Shown here piece after piece: positions 50,666 to 59,532 of a stretch of 64,000 nucleotides of DNA. This DNA is from Bog-473 sp963824195 (lineage in GTDB: Bacteria > Actinomycetota > Acidimicrobiia > Acidimicrobiales > RAAP-2), in the NCBI GenBank assembly GCA_963824195.1, contig CAWGOJ010000016.1, forward strand, positions 1-64,000, in the 5' to 3' direction. Every line of letters starts with the position of its first letter. Positions within the stretch are counted from its first letter, which is position 1. The notes below the pieces were generated by a model, which did no database searches, was not told where the DNA came from, and was given only the letters and a program-made list of their open reading frames with translations. Both the position numbers and the translations under genes were made by a program.

Positions 50666-52309
50666 TCAGACGCCGAGCGACCCGACGGGGCGTGCCCGCG
50701 GGGGCCGCCGCGCGTCGTGTCGTCGGCCCAGCCAGACGACGGTCGCACCGAAGGTGAGGGCACCGGCCACCACGGCGCCCGCCACCCGAAACAGCAAGGC
50801 GAGCGTGCTCGTCGACCCCGAGAGGTTCGACACCACGAGTACCACCACGGCCATGGGGATCGACGCCACGACGACGCGCCACAGCGGTGCCCACGTCTCG
50901 CGCTCGGCCAGGCGACCGAACCACTGGCGGAAGACGGCGAGGGCCGCCAGCGCGGCGACGGTGTAGGCGATGGAGAGCGAGAGAGCGAGGCCGCGGACAC
51001 CGAGCGGGTGGACGAGGGCGAGGGCGAGCACGATGTTCAGCCCGTTCTCGACGAGGTAGAGGTAGAAGGCGATCCTGGTCCGCTGCATCGACTGCAGCAC
51101 CCTGACGAAGTAGAGGTAGGTGCAGAAGCCCGGCAACCCGAGGGCGAACATCGCCAGAGCGGCCCCGGCGGTGGCCGTCTCGGCCGGGGTGCTGTGCCCG
51201 ACGCCGAGCAGCAGTGCGACGGCCGGGCGCGCCAGCAGCAGCATCCCGACGGCGGAGGGGATGATCAGGGCGAGCACGGCGCGCAGGCCTCCCGTCAGGC
51301 GGTGCAGGAAGGGGGCCAGCTGTCCGGTCGACCAGCGGTCGGCGAGGTCCGGCGTCACCACCGACATGACGGTGACCGCGATCACCCCGTAGGGGAGCTG
51401 GAAGAAGGCGTAGGCGTAGGTGTACGACGAGACGGGGTCGGGTCCCGCGACGCTGCCGGCCAGCACGGTGACGACGAAGAGCGCCACCTGGTTCGCCACG
51501 ACGAAGCCGAAGGTCCAGCCGCCCAGGCGGGTCACCGCACGCAGCGCGTCGTCGTGGAGGTTCCAGTTCCAGCGCAGCAGGCCGAGGTCGGCGCGGCGCA
51601 GGCTCGGCACGAGGGCGACGCCCTGGAGGACCACCCCGAGGGACGTGCCGAGCCCGAGCAGGACGAGCTGGGAGTGGTGCGCCTCGACGCTGGCCAGCGA
51701 GGCGCCGTGGCCGGCCCACAGCCCGAACCAGACCAGGATGCCGATGCAGACCAGGTTGTTGACGATCGGGGCCCAGGCCACGGCCACGAACTTGCGGCGG
51801 GTGTTGAGGAGCGCGGCGCCGAGGGCGAAGAGGCCGTAGGCGGCGATCTGGATCACGAACCAGCGCAGGAACTCGGTGGCCACCTCGCGCTCGAGGTAGA
51901 CGCGATGGAGCTGGTGCGGATGGGCGTGCGTATCGAGCGCGGTGAGGGCGTCGATGATGTAGGGGGCCGCGACGAGCGCCGCCAGGGTGGTGGTGAGCAG
52001 GACGACGACCGAGACGGTGATGACGGCCGAGATCGACTCGAACGCCTCGCGCTCTTCCTTGTTGGCCAGCCGGTCGACGAAGACGGGGATGAAGGTGGCG
52101 GAGAGCACCCCGCCCAACACGATGTCGTAGAGCATGTTGGGCGTGGTGTTGGCCAGGTTGTAGGAGTCGGCGAGCGGCGTCTGGCCGAGCGCCCAGGCCA
52201 GGGCGACGAAGCGAAACAGCCCGGTGACGCGCGAGACGCCGGTCCCGACGCCGACGTAGGCGGCCGAGGTGCGCAGCGAGAGGGTCCGGGCCCGGCGGGG
52301 GACGGCCAC
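50666..52309 (-). CDS. murJ: Lipid II flippase MurJ
   Basis: A 547-residue membrane protein of the MurJ/MviN family with about 14 transmembrane helices. It moves lipid II to the outer face for peptidoglycan synthesis. The conserved N-terminus VSRVTGLFRFVALAWALG and PNMLYDIVLGGVLSATFIPV are present. The start is taken as GTG 52309, which lies 2 bases after the stop of the upstream DUF6049 gene; the frame also opens at 52363 within that gene. It lacks the C-terminal pseudokinase extension seen in mycobacterial MviN. Confidence 0.92.
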   Translation of the reverse strand: MAVPRRARTLSLRTSAAYVGVGTGVSRVTGLFRFVALAWALGQTPLADSYNLANTTPNMLYDIVLGGVLSATFIPVFVDRLANKEEREAFESISAVITVSVVVLLTTTLAALVAAPYIIDALTALDTHAHPHQLHRVYLEREVATEFLRWFVIQIAAYGLFALGAALLNTRRKFVAVAWAPIVNNLVCIGILVWFGLWAGHGASLASVEAHHSQLVLLGLGTSLGVVLQGVALVPSLRRADLGLLRWNWNLHDDALRAVTRLGGWTFGFVVANQVALFVVTVLAGSVAGPDPVSSYTYAYAFFQLPYGVIAVTVMSVVTPDLADRWSTGQLAPFLHRLTGGLRAVLALIIPSAVGMLLLARPAVALLLGVGHSTPAETATAGAALAMFALGLPGFCTYLYFVRVLQSMQRTRIAFYLYLVENGLNIVLALALVHPLGVRGLALSLSIAYTVAALAALAVFRQWFGRLAERETWAPLWRVVVASIPMAVVVLVVSNLSGSTSTLALLFRVAGAVVAGALTFGATVVWLGRRHDARRPPRARPVGSLGV

Positions 52310-52311
52310 GG

Positions 52312-54348
52312 TCAGTGCGCCCGAGGGCGCGCCCGGCGCGAGCGGCGCCAGGTGCGCATCCACCAGGCCAGCAAGACGGCGCCGGCCAGCACGGTGAGGG
52401 CCACCCCGACGAAGGAGATCTCGGTCGACTGCACGGTGAGCACCGTCTGGGCGATGAGCAGCTGGCCGTCCGGCGTGTGCAGCGTCACGTCGATCGGTAG
52501 CCGGTCGCCCGAGGTGCGCGCCTGCGCGGTCACCCGGACCGAGGTCGTCGGGCGGTCGAGCGTGAATTGGCGCGTGCTGCCGTCGGGGAAGGTGAACTTG
52601 TCGCTGGCCAGGGTCACCACGACGGTGACCGGGTAGGGGGCGGACGACAACACGGTGATGGGGATGTCCGCCCGCTGCGAGGTGAAGGTCACCGTGCGCT
52701 CGGTGGCGAGCGTGATCTCCCCGATCTCGGCCGCGAACGCCCGGTCGTAGGCGGTCAGGGCGGCGTCGCGCCCCGCGTCACCCAGGCGGAGCGACTCGGT
52801 CGAGAGGAGCAGGTCGCTCAGGCCGGTGACGGCGGGCGGACGCCCGCTGACCGCTTTGGCGTAGGACGACAGCTGCTGGCGCCCGACAGCGATCCTCTGC
52901 GCCGCGGCCCGCGTGATGCCGTGCCCGGCCGGCCCCGCCTGCAACCGGCGGGTCGACGGCTCCCGGTTGCCGCCGGCCGGGACCTGGGTCATGAGGTCGG
53001 TCAGGGTCAGCGGTGTCAGCGCCGGGTTCTGGGTGAGGCCCGACAGCAGCGTGTCCATGAACACCCCGGAGGGCCGCCAGGCGGATGGCGGAGCGACCAC
53101 GACGCCGCGGGGATCGGGCTCGAACGCGTTCTCGAAGTGGACGAAGGAGAGGCCGGCGAGCAGTTGCTCCGCGCTGAGCACCGGATCTCCCGGCGAGGCG
53201 GTGAACAGCGAGCTCAGGCTGCTGTCCGACGCCATGGCGGCCGGGTCGGTGCCGTTCCCCAGCTCGAGGCTGAAGGGCTGCGCGAAGGTCAGGTTGGAGG
53301 ACCCAGCCGACGCCAGGTTGCCGTCGTTGAGCACGAGCTGGTCGGCCCCGGCCACCTGGAGCCCGCTGGCCAAGTTGGCGGCGTCGCCCTGGGCGAAGGA
53401 CGAGACGGTGTCGACCCACAGGCCACTCTGCGGGTGCAGCCCCACCTGGCGGAGCAGCTCGGTGCCCCTGGTCAGCTGGGCCTGGATCTCCCCGGCGATG
53501 CCGGCCTCGCTCAGGGCGGCCACGTTGACGGGGACGTAGGGCTCCGACAGCACTTCGTCGCCGCTCAGGCCGGCCAGCTGGTCGAGGGCGTGTACGCCGT
53601 CCTTGGTGTGCCCGGCCGCGAGTGCGGAGGCGGTGCGCGGGCTCACGGCGAGGGTGACGGGCACGTCGTGATGGGCCGTCAACGCGGTGGCCATGACGGG
53701 GGCCCCGGTTCCGAGCACCGGCGCGATGAGGCCGACGCGCAGGGGGCCGTCCGTGCCAACGGGCCCCTGCGGCTCCTGGTAGGTGAGGAAGGTGGTGAAG
53801 CGCGCCACGGGGGTGGCGTCGCCCTGGCGCAGGAGGGACACCGAGACCGGGTACACGTCGCCGCACACGCCGGTGTCCGGCGTACAGCCGAGCACCAGTG
53901 TCGGGCTGCCCGACGCGCAGGCGCCCGTGCCGGTCGCGGGTGGCGACGCCGACGAGTCCGGCAGCACCGTCACGCATGCGGTGGCGGCGCGCTCGGCCCC
54001 TGTGCCCGAGACGGGGACGTCGGGCACGCGGAGCAGGGCGGTCTTCTGGGGCAGCGCGCCGACCGCCTGATCGAACTGGGACGCATCGCCGACACGGCTG
54101 TAGAAGGTCAGGCCGACGTGCAGGTCGCCGGCGGGCACGCCATCGTCGCCGACGGCGAGTGACAGGGTGAACCAGGGCGCGACGGGGGTGATCCAGGAGG
54201 TCTGCGAGGCCAGGCTGAGGGGCGCGGCGGCCGCGCCCGCCGGCACGGCCGCCACCGAGGCGCCCGCGGCGATGCCCGCCGTGCTCAGGAGGGTTGCTGC
54301 GGCCACGGCGAGCGTGCAGAGGGCGGTCGTGGCCCAGCGCGTCGACAC
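52312..54348 (-). CDS. DUF6049-family secreted/membrane-anchored protein
   Basis: A 678-residue protein with an N-terminal signal peptide (about 1-30), a long extracytoplasmic region with beta-rich C-terminal part, one transmembrane helix near 645-668 and an Arg-rich end. This is the large protein that sits upstream of murJ throughout actinobacteria (DUF6049). Its role is unknown, but conserved linkage to the lipid II flippase suggests a cell-wall function. A TAGCCT box at 54355-54360 is 6 bases before the GTG at 54348, indicating a leaderless start. Divergent from pcnB with only 34 bases between. Confidence 0.85.
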   Translation of the reverse strand: MSTRWATTALCTLAVAAATLLSTAGIAAGASVAAVPAGAAAAPLSLASQTSWITPVAPWFTLSLAVGDDGVPAGDLHVGLTFYSRVGDASQFDQAVGALPQKTALLRVPDVPVSGTGAERAATACVTVLPDSSASPPATGTGACASGSPTLVLGCTPDTGVCGDVYPVSVSLLRQGDATPVARFTTFLTYQEPQGPVGTDGPLRVGLIAPVLGTGAPVMATALTAHHDVPVTLAVSPRTASALAAGHTKDGVHALDQLAGLSGDEVLSEPYVPVNVAALSEAGIAGEIQAQLTRGTELLRQVGLHPQSGLWVDTVSSFAQGDAANLASGLQVAGADQLVLNDGNLASAGSSNLTFAQPFSLELGNGTDPAAMASDSSLSSLFTASPGDPVLSAEQLLAGLSFVHFENAFEPDPRGVVVAPPSAWRPSGVFMDTLLSGLTQNPALTPLTLTDLMTQVPAGGNREPSTRRLQAGPAGHGITRAAAQRIAVGRQQLSSYAKAVSGRPPAVTGLSDLLLSTESLRLGDAGRDAALTAYDRAFAAEIGEITLATERTVTFTSQRADIPITVLSSAPYPVTVVVTLASDKFTFPDGSTRQFTLDRPTTSVRVTAQARTSGDRLPIDVTLHTPDGQLLIAQTVLTVQSTEISFVGVALTVLAGAVLLAWWMRTWRRSRRARPRAH

Positions 54349-54382
54349 AGGGAGAGGCTAGAGGCCGAACTAGCGTGGGCGG
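54349..54382. promoter_or_regulatory. Compact divergent leaderless promoters
   Basis: The 34-base gap between the DUF6049 gene and pcnB holds TAGCCT (minus strand, 54355-54360) 6 bases before one start codon and TAGCGT (54371-54376) 6 bases before the other. Both fit -10 boxes of leaderless transcripts, with any -35 elements overlapping the opposite gene. Confidence 0.6.
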
Positions 54383-55771
54383 GTGCAGTCCACGTCGGTG
54401 CCCGAGCGGTTCCGCCCCTACGTCAGCGCCACCGAGGAGCTGGCACGCCGCTTCGCGGCGGCGGGGAAGACGCTGTACTTGGTGGGCGGTTCAGTGCGTG
54501 ACGCGCTGTTCCCGGGTGCGGCGGAGCCCGGTGCCGACGTCGACCTGACGACCGACGCCCGCCCCGAGGAGATCCAGCGGCTGCTGCAGGGCTGGGCGGA
54601 CGACGTGTGGACGCAGGGTGCGCGCTTCGGCACCATCGGCGCCCGCAAGGGCACCCAGGTCTACGAGATCACGACGCACCGGGCGGAGGTCTACGTGCCC
54701 GAGTCGCGCAAGCCGGAGGTGACCTTCGGGGACGACATCGCGGTCGACCTGTCGCGGCGCGACTTCACCATGAACGCGCTGGCGTTGCGGTTGCCCGACA
54801 TGGAGCTGATCGATCCCTTCGACGGGCTGGGCGACCTGGCGGCGGGCCGGCTGCGGACGCCGCTGGACCCTGAGATCTCCTTCGGAGACGACCCGCTGCG
54901 CATGCTGCGCGCAGCCCGCTTCGCAGCCCGCTTCTCCCTCGAGCCCGACCCAGCGCTCGCGGCCGCGGTGGAGCGCATGCACGGCCGGCTGTCCATCGTC
55001 TCCGCCGAGCGCATCCGCGACGAGCTGGACAAGATCGTCATGGTCGACGTGCCGTCCGCGGCACTGTGGTTCGTGGTGCGCACGGGCCTGGCCGAGGACT
55101 TCCTGCCCGAACTGCCGGGGCTGGCGCTCGAGCAGGACCCGATCCATCGGCACAAGGACGTCCTGGCGCACACCCTCGCCGTCGTCGACAAGACCTCGAA
55201 GAACCGCCTGCTGCGCCTGGCCGCCCTCTTCCACGACGTCGGCAAGCCGCGCACGCGCGCCATCACCGACGGCGGCGTGAGCTTCCACCACCACGAGGTC
55301 GTCGGCGCCCGCATGACGCGGGCCCGCATGGAGGCGCTGCGCTACCCGACCGCCGACGTGGACACCGTGGTGCGGCTCGTCGAGCTGCACCTGCGCTTCC
55401 ACACCTACCGGCTGGGGTGGACCGACAAGGCGGTGCGCCGCTACGTGCGCGACGCCGGCCCCCACCTCGACATGCTCAACGAGCTGACCCGCTGCGACTG
55501 CACCACCCGCAACGCCGCCAAGGCGAGAGCGCTGGCCAAGCGCATGGACGAGCTGGAGGCCCGCATCGCCGAGCTGCGCCAGCAGGAGGAGCTGGACGCG
55601 CTGCGCCCGGACCTCGACGGGGTACAGGTGATGGAGTTGCTCGGTGTCGGGCCGGGCCGGGCCGTCGGGCAGGCGCTGGCGTTCCTCATGGAGCTGCGTC
55701 TCGACGAGGGCCCGCTCGGGGAGGAGGCCGCCGCGGCCCGCCTGCAAGAGTGGTGGGCCGGGCAGCAGTGA
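54383..55771 (+). CDS. pcnB: CCA tRNA nucleotidyltransferase/poly(A) polymerase-family protein with HD domain
   Basis: A 462-residue nucleotidyltransferase. The catalytic head has LYLVGGSVRDALF and the metal-binding GADVDLTTDA; then RRDFTMNALAL, and the RNA-binding neck and body helices (DDPLRMLRAARFAARF). An HD hydrolase domain follows (LFHDVGKPRTRAI, then FHHHEVVGARM). Actinobacterial members are CCA-adding enzymes for tRNA 3' ends. GTG start at 54383 with a leaderless-type -10 box. It is divergent from the DUF6049-murJ pair, the conserved order in this phylum. Confidence 0.92.
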   Translation: MQSTSVPERFRPYVSATEELARRFAAAGKTLYLVGGSVRDALFPGAAEPGADVDLTTDARPEEIQRLLQGWADDVWTQGARFGTIGARKGTQVYEITTHRAEVYVPESRKPEVTFGDDIAVDLSRRDFTMNALALRLPDMELIDPFDGLGDLAAGRLRTPLDPEISFGDDPLRMLRAARFAARFSLEPDPALAAAVERMHGRLSIVSAERIRDELDKIVMVDVPSAALWFVVRTGLAEDFLPELPGLALEQDPIHRHKDVLAHTLAVVDKTSKNRLLRLAALFHDVGKPRTRAITDGGVSFHHHEVVGARMTRARMEALRYPTADVDTVVRLVELHLRFHTYRLGWTDKAVRRYVRDAGPHLDMLNELTRCDCTTRNAAKARALAKRMDELEARIAELRQQEELDALRPDLDGVQVMELLGVGPGRAVGQALAFLMELRLDEGPLGEEAAAARLQEWWAGQQ

Positions 55772-55794
55772 CCGGGCGGGACTACCCTCGCCCC

Positions 55795-56279
55795 ATGACC
55801 AGGATCACGGCTCCGGAGAGCGGCATGGGAGAGCACATCGACTGGGCGTTGCTGCGCCCCAAGATGGCGGCGGGCATGGGAGCGCTCTCCGCGGCGGTCT
55901 ACGGCAACTCGCAGCTCTCGGTGCGCGAACGGGAGGCGGCGCGCTGGACGATCGCGCTGATCAACGACTGCGCGGTGTGCCGCGACACGAGGGCCCGCGA
56001 CGGCGCCAGTGCCGGGGCCGGGGAGCCGTTCTACGATGAGGTCACGGACTGGCGTGCCGCGACGGGGCTGAGTGACCGCGAGCGGCTGGCGGCCGAGTTC
56101 GCCGAGCGCTTCGCACTCGACCACCAGGCCATGGACGACGGGCTCTGGGACCGCCTGCATGCGGCGTATTCCGACGAGGAGCTGGCGGACCTGACGATCT
56201 GCTGCGGCGCCTTCCTCGGCATGGGGCGGACGCTGGCGGTGGTGGGGGTGCGCGCCCCGCGCAGCGGATCCTGGTCTGA
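55795..56279 (+). CDS. Carboxymuconolactone decarboxylase/AhpD-like protein with disrupted C-terminus
   Basis: An AhpD-like helical protein of about 160 residues. The signature is LINDCAVCRDTRARDG, with the Cys-x-x-x-Arg variant of the CxxC site, followed by AAEFAERFALDHQAMDD. From ATG 55795 the frame has no stop where one is expected. It runs on for 1.2 kb antisense to ino1. A neighbouring frame after the G-run at about 56238-56250 reads ARPAQRILV and stops at TGA 56279, 10 bases before the convergent ino1 stop, so a one-base indel is likely. A TACCCT box (55783-55788) 6 bases upstream suggests leaderless transcription. Only one Cys of the CxxC pair is present, so peroxidase-type chemistry is doubtful. 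Confidence 0.72.
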
Positions 56280-56289
56280 GCGGCGCCGG

Positions 56290-57390
56290 TCAGTCGGCCG
56301 GCCAGCTCCCCTGCACCTCTCCGGCGGCGAACGACTCGACGAGCGCGTGGGCGACGTCGTCGTGGTACTGCACCGGGGGCGACTTCATGAAGTAGGCCGA
56401 CGGGCCGAGCAGGGGGCCGCCGATGCCGCGGTCGAGCGCCAGCTTGGCGCAACGCACGGCGTCGATGATGACGCCGGCGGAGTTGGGCGAGTCCCACACC
56501 TCGAGCTTGAGCTCCAGATTGAGCGGCACGTCGCCGAAGTTGCGGCCCTCCATGCGGATGTAGGCCCACTTGCGGTCCTTCAGCCACGGGACGTGGTCGG
56601 AGGGGCCCACGTGGACGTCGTCGGCAGGGAGCACGTGGTCCTCCATCTGGCTGGTGACGGCCTGGGTCTTGGAGATCTTCTTCGACTCGAGCCGCTCGCG
56701 CTCGAGCATGTTCTTGAAGTCCATGTTGCCGCCGAAGTTGAGCTGGTAGGTGTGGTCCAGCGCGAGGCCACGGTCCTCGAACAGTCGGGTCAGGATGCGG
56801 TGGACGATGGTCGACCCCACCTGGCTCTTGATGTCGTCACCGACGATCGGGACGCCGGCGTCCCGGAACTTGCGGGCCCATTGGGGATCCGAGGCGATGA
56901 AGACGGGGATGGCGTTCACGAAGGCGACGCCGGAGTCGAGGCAGGCCTGGGCGTAGTGGCGCTGGGCCCGCTCGGAGCCGACGGGAAGGTAGGAGACGAG
57001 GACGTCCGCCCGCGCCTCGCGCAGCGCGCCGGCTACGTCGACCGGCTCGGCGGGCGACTCCTCGACCGTCTCCGCGTAGTACTTGCCCAGGCCGTCGAAG
57101 GTCGGCCCGCGCTGGACCGTGATGCCGAGCTCACCCACTTCGGCGAAGCGGATCGTGTTGTTCTGCCCGGCGTGGATCGCCTTGCCCAGGTCGGTGCCGA
57201 CCTTGGCCTGGTCCACGTCGAAGGCCGCCACCGGCACGAGGTCGCGGACGTGGTAGCCCCCCAGCTCCACATGCATCAGTCCGGGGACGACGTCGCCGGG
57301 ATCGGCGTCGCGGTAGTAGGTGATCCCCTGGACGAGCGAACTGGCACAATTGCCGACGCCGGCAATCGCCAGGCGGATGGGGTTGGGCAT
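56290..57390 (-). CDS. ino1: myo-Inositol-1(3)-phosphate synthase
   Basis: A 366-residue NAD-dependent enzyme that converts glucose 6-phosphate to inositol phosphate, the precursor of phosphatidylinositol and mycothiol in actinobacteria. NAD binding is IAGVGNCASSLVQG near the N-terminus; VGDDIKSQVGSTIVHRILTR and YQLNFGGNMDFKNM form the catalytic domain. AAGGAGAC precedes ATG 57390; the much longer upstream frame is shadow. The padR-type regulator gene lies 29 bases upstream on the same strand, so the two probably share a promoter and the regulator may control inositol synthesis. Confidence 0.93.
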   Translation of the reverse strand: MPNPIRLAIAGVGNCASSLVQGITYYRDADPGDVVPGLMHVELGGYHVRDLVPVAAFDVDQAKVGTDLGKAIHAGQNNTIRFAEVGELGITVQRGPTFDGLGKYYAETVEESPAEPVDVAGALREARADVLVSYLPVGSERAQRHYAQACLDSGVAFVNAIPVFIASDPQWARKFRDAGVPIVGDDIKSQVGSTIVHRILTRLFEDRGLALDHTYQLNFGGNMDFKNMLERERLESKKISKTQAVTSQMEDHVLPADDVHVGPSDHVPWLKDRKWAYIRMEGRNFGDVPLNLELKLEVWDSPNSAGVIIDAVRCAKLALDRGIGGPLLGPSAYFMKSPPVQYHDDVAHALVESFAAGEVQGSWPAD

Positions 57391-57419
57391 GGACTGTCTC
57401 CTTCGGTGTCGGGTGCTGC

Positions 57420-58046
57420 TCAGGTGACCGGCTCGGTGCCGGCGGTGGCGAGGGCGTCGCGCTCGGACGCGATGAGGGTGTCGAGCCAGCTGATGTCGCG
57501 GGCGATGCCGTCCGCGGTGTGCTGGACCACGGAGCGGGCGTAGACGTCGAGGTCGGCGCGGGCCTGTTCGGCCTCGCCGAGGCGCTGGACCAGCAGGGCG
57601 CGCCGCCGCTCGAGGAGCGCCAGGCGGGCCTGCGGGGCGAGGTGCCGCGCGAAGGCCAGGCGGAGCCCGAAGCTGCGGGCGTCGTCGGTCCCGCCGCCGC
57701 CCGCCAGCAGCTCCGCGAAGAGGTGCCGCCCGGCGTCGGTGATCCGGTAGACCTTCTTGCCCCGGCGGGCGCGGGCGGGGGAGTGGCGCCGGGACTGGAG
57801 CACGGCCAGCTCCCCGCTGAGCGAGCCCGTCGGGGGCGCCGGCGCGGCCGCCGGCCCGGTCCCCTCGGTGCCGCCGCCCTCGGTGGCGACGACGGCGCCG
57901 GACTTCTCCAGGCGGGTCAGGGCGGGGTATATGGAGCCGAACGAGACGTTGGCCAGGAGGCCCAGGTGCTCGCGCAGCTGGCGGCGGATCTCGTACCCGT
58001 GCAGGTCGCGCTCTTCGAGGAGGCCGAGGATGGCCAGGTCCAACAT
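57420..58046 (-). CDS. PadR-family transcriptional regulator
   Basis: A 208-residue regulator. The N-terminal winged helix is MLDLAILGLLEERDLHGYEI followed by NVSFGSIYPALTRLEKSG, the PadR signature. A Gly/Pro-rich insertion of about 35 residues occurs inside the wing (residues 57-92), before KKVYRITDAGRHLF. The C-terminal coiled coil (RLALLERRRALLVQRLGEAEQ) is for dimerisation. A perfect palindrome TATATCG-GAT-CGATATA lies 11 bases upstream of the start, a likely auto-operator. Same operon as ino1. The pairing PadR-ino1 is common in actinobacteria. Confidence 0.9.
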   Translation of the reverse strand: MLDLAILGLLEERDLHGYEIRRQLREHLGLLANVSFGSIYPALTRLEKSGAVVATEGGGTEGTGPAAAPAPPTGSLSGELAVLQSRRHSPARARRGKKVYRITDAGRHLFAELLAGGGGTDDARSFGLRLAFARHLAPQARLALLERRRALLVQRLGEAEQARADLDVYARSVVQHTADGIARDISWLDTLIASERDALATAGTEPVT

Positions 58047-58056
58047 GACGGAACAG

Positions 58057-58073
58057 TATATCGGATCGATATA
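58057..58073. promoter_or_regulatory. Palindromic PadR operator
   Basis: TATATCGGATCGATATA is a perfect 7+3+7 inverted repeat located 11 bases upstream of the padR start codon. Sequence and position are typical of PadR autoregulatory operators. It is strikingly AT-rich for this genome and overlaps the likely core promoter of padR-ino1. Confidence 0.78.
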
Positions 58074-58169
58074 GCGAAATACGGAGATCCGTCACGGATC
58101 CGTCACCGGCGTGCCTGAATCAGTTCCAAATGGATCGCGTTCGCGGGCCTGGGGGGTAGCCTTGCGGCC

Positions 58170-58607
58170 GTGTCAGTCACCTCGGAGCCGAGGTCATCAT
58201 CCCGAGCGGTGAGCCCTGACGTCACGGCCCAGGTGGAGTACCGGATCGTCCGCAACGGCCTGGTCCGCGAGGTCGAGCGGGGCAAGGTGCTCCGGACCGA
58301 CGTCTGCGACGCCCACCCCGAGTTGCTGCGAGCCGCCCGCAACGTGGGGCGGCCGACGAAAGAGGTCTGCCCCATCTGCGACGAGGGCCGCCTGGTCACG
58401 GTGACCTTCGTCTTCGGGGCGAAGCTGCCGCCGGGCGGGCGCTGCCCCGGCACCGCCGCCGAGCTCAAGGCGCTCTGCCGGCGCCCCGAGCCGGTGCTCT
58501 GCTACGAGGTCGAGGTGTGCCCCTCGTGCGCGTGGCACCACCTGATGCGCAAGTACCCCGCCGGGGGCGGCAAGGCGCGCCCGAAGAGGGCGGCGCCGGC
58601 GAAGTGA
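58170..58607 (+). CDS. DUF5318-family protein with probable zinc ribbon
   Basis: A 145-residue actinobacterial protein. Conserved features are VEYRIVRNGLVREVERGKVL near the N-terminus and two cysteine pairs, CPICDEGR and CPSCAWHHL, that look like a split zinc ribbon with possible histidine ligands. DUF5318 members are restricted to actinobacteria and have no known function. GTG start at 58170 with a TAGCCT box (58157-58162) 7 bases before it, a leaderless-type promoter. The stop overlaps the panB start (GTGA), so the two are translationally coupled. Confidence 0.85.
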   Translation: MSVTSEPRSSSRAVSPDVTAQVEYRIVRNGLVREVERGKVLRTDVCDAHPELLRAARNVGRPTKEVCPICDEGRLVTVTFVFGAKLPPGGRCPGTAAELKALCRRPEPVLCYEVEVCPSCAWHHLMRKYPAGGGKARPKRAAPAK

Positions 58608-59443
58608 GCGACGGCGCGGTCACCGTCCCCGGGTTGCGGGCACGCAAGCGGCGCAACGGCGACACCCCGATCGTCATGGTCACGGCCTACGACGAGCCCG
58701 GCGCGCGCATCGTGTCGGAGGCCGGCGCCGACATCATCCTGGTCGGCGACTCGGTGGCCAACACCGTGCTCGGCTACGAGGACACGCTGCACGTCGACAT
58801 CGACGTCATGGCGCACCACACCGCGGCGGTGGCGCGGGCGAAGCCGCACAGCCTGATCCTGGGCGACATGCCGTGGATGAGCTACCACCTGTCGCCGGAG
58901 GACGCGGTGCGCAACGCCGCCACCCTCATCCGCGCCGGCGCGCACGCCGTGAAGCTGGAGGGCGGGCGGGCGCGCCTCCCAGCCGTCGAGGCGATCATCA
59001 GGGCCGAAATCCCCGTGATGGGCCACCTCGGCCTGACGCCCCAGTCGATCCTCGCCATGGGCGGCTTCCGGGTCCAGGGCAAGACCGCCGACGCGGCGAG
59101 CGCCCTGCTCGACGCGGCCAAGGCGCTGAGCGCGGCCGGCTGCTTCGGCTTCGTGATCGAGGGGGTGCCCGACGTGGTGGGCGCCGCCGTCACCGAGGCG
59201 GTCGACGTCCCGACCATCGGCATCGGCGCCGGCGCCGCCTGCGACGGCCAGGTCCTGGTGTTCCACGACCTCCTCGGGCTGGGGAAGGGGACCCCGCCCA
59301 AGTTCGTGCGCCGCTACGCCGACGTCGGCCGCATCGCCACCGAGGCGATCGCCGCCTTCGCCGAGGACGTGCGCAGCGGCAACTTCCCGAGTGACGCCGA
59401 GAGTTACCACGCCCCGGCGGGCCTGGGCGACGCCCTGGGCTGA
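58604..59443 (+). CDS. panB: 3-Methyl-2-oxobutanoate hydroxymethyltransferase
   Basis: First enzyme of pantothenate synthesis, 279 residues, which adds a hydroxymethyl group from 5,10-methylene-THF to ketoisovalerate. TIM-barrel signatures are IVMVTAYDEPGARI, VGDSVANTVLGYEDT (metal-binding Asp), HAVKLEGG, VMGHLGLTPQS and the C-terminal GIGAGAACDGQVLVFHDLLG. GTG start at 58604, overlapping the DUF5318 stop. Other pantothenate genes are not in the window. Confidence 0.94.
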   Translation: MSDGAVTVPGLRARKRRNGDTPIVMVTAYDEPGARIVSEAGADIILVGDSVANTVLGYEDTLHVDIDVMAHHTAAVARAKPHSLILGDMPWMSYHLSPEDAVRNAATLIRAGAHAVKLEGGRARLPAVEAIIRAEIPVMGHLGLTPQSILAMGGFRVQGKTADAASALLDAAKALSAAGCFGFVIEGVPDVVGAAVTEAVDVPTIGIGAGAACDGQVLVFHDLLGLGKGTPPKFVRRYADVGRIATEAIAAFAEDVRSGNFPSDAESYHAPAGLGDALG

Positions 59444-59479
59444 GCACGACTAGGATGGCTCCCCGCAACAGACCCTGCT

Positions 59480-59532
59480 CCTGACCGTCAGGGGCCCGGG
59501 CCCCGCCCGGTCCAGAGGGAGGTACGCCGCAC
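59480..59532 (+). promoter_or_regulatory. Structured leader upstream of rpsF
   Basis: Just before rpsF are two palindromes: CCTGA-CCG-TCAGG (about 59480-59492) and GGGGCCCGGGCCCC (about 59491-59504). The strong GAGGGAGG ribosome-binding site follows. Leaders of rpsF in many bacteria bind S6:S18 for feedback control, so this may be such an element; the known S6:S18 consensus was not verified here. Confidence 0.4.

Noticed and set aside
55066..57543. 825-codon plus-strand frame as one protein
   Set aside because: It merges shadow of pcnB, the carboxymuconolactone-like domain and antisense of ino1; no single protein family spans it.
56290..58095. 601-codon frame as an N-terminally extended inositol phosphate synthase
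   Set aside because: The conserved start MPNPIRLAIAGVGN at 57390 has AAGGAGAC upstream; the extension is shadow of padR.
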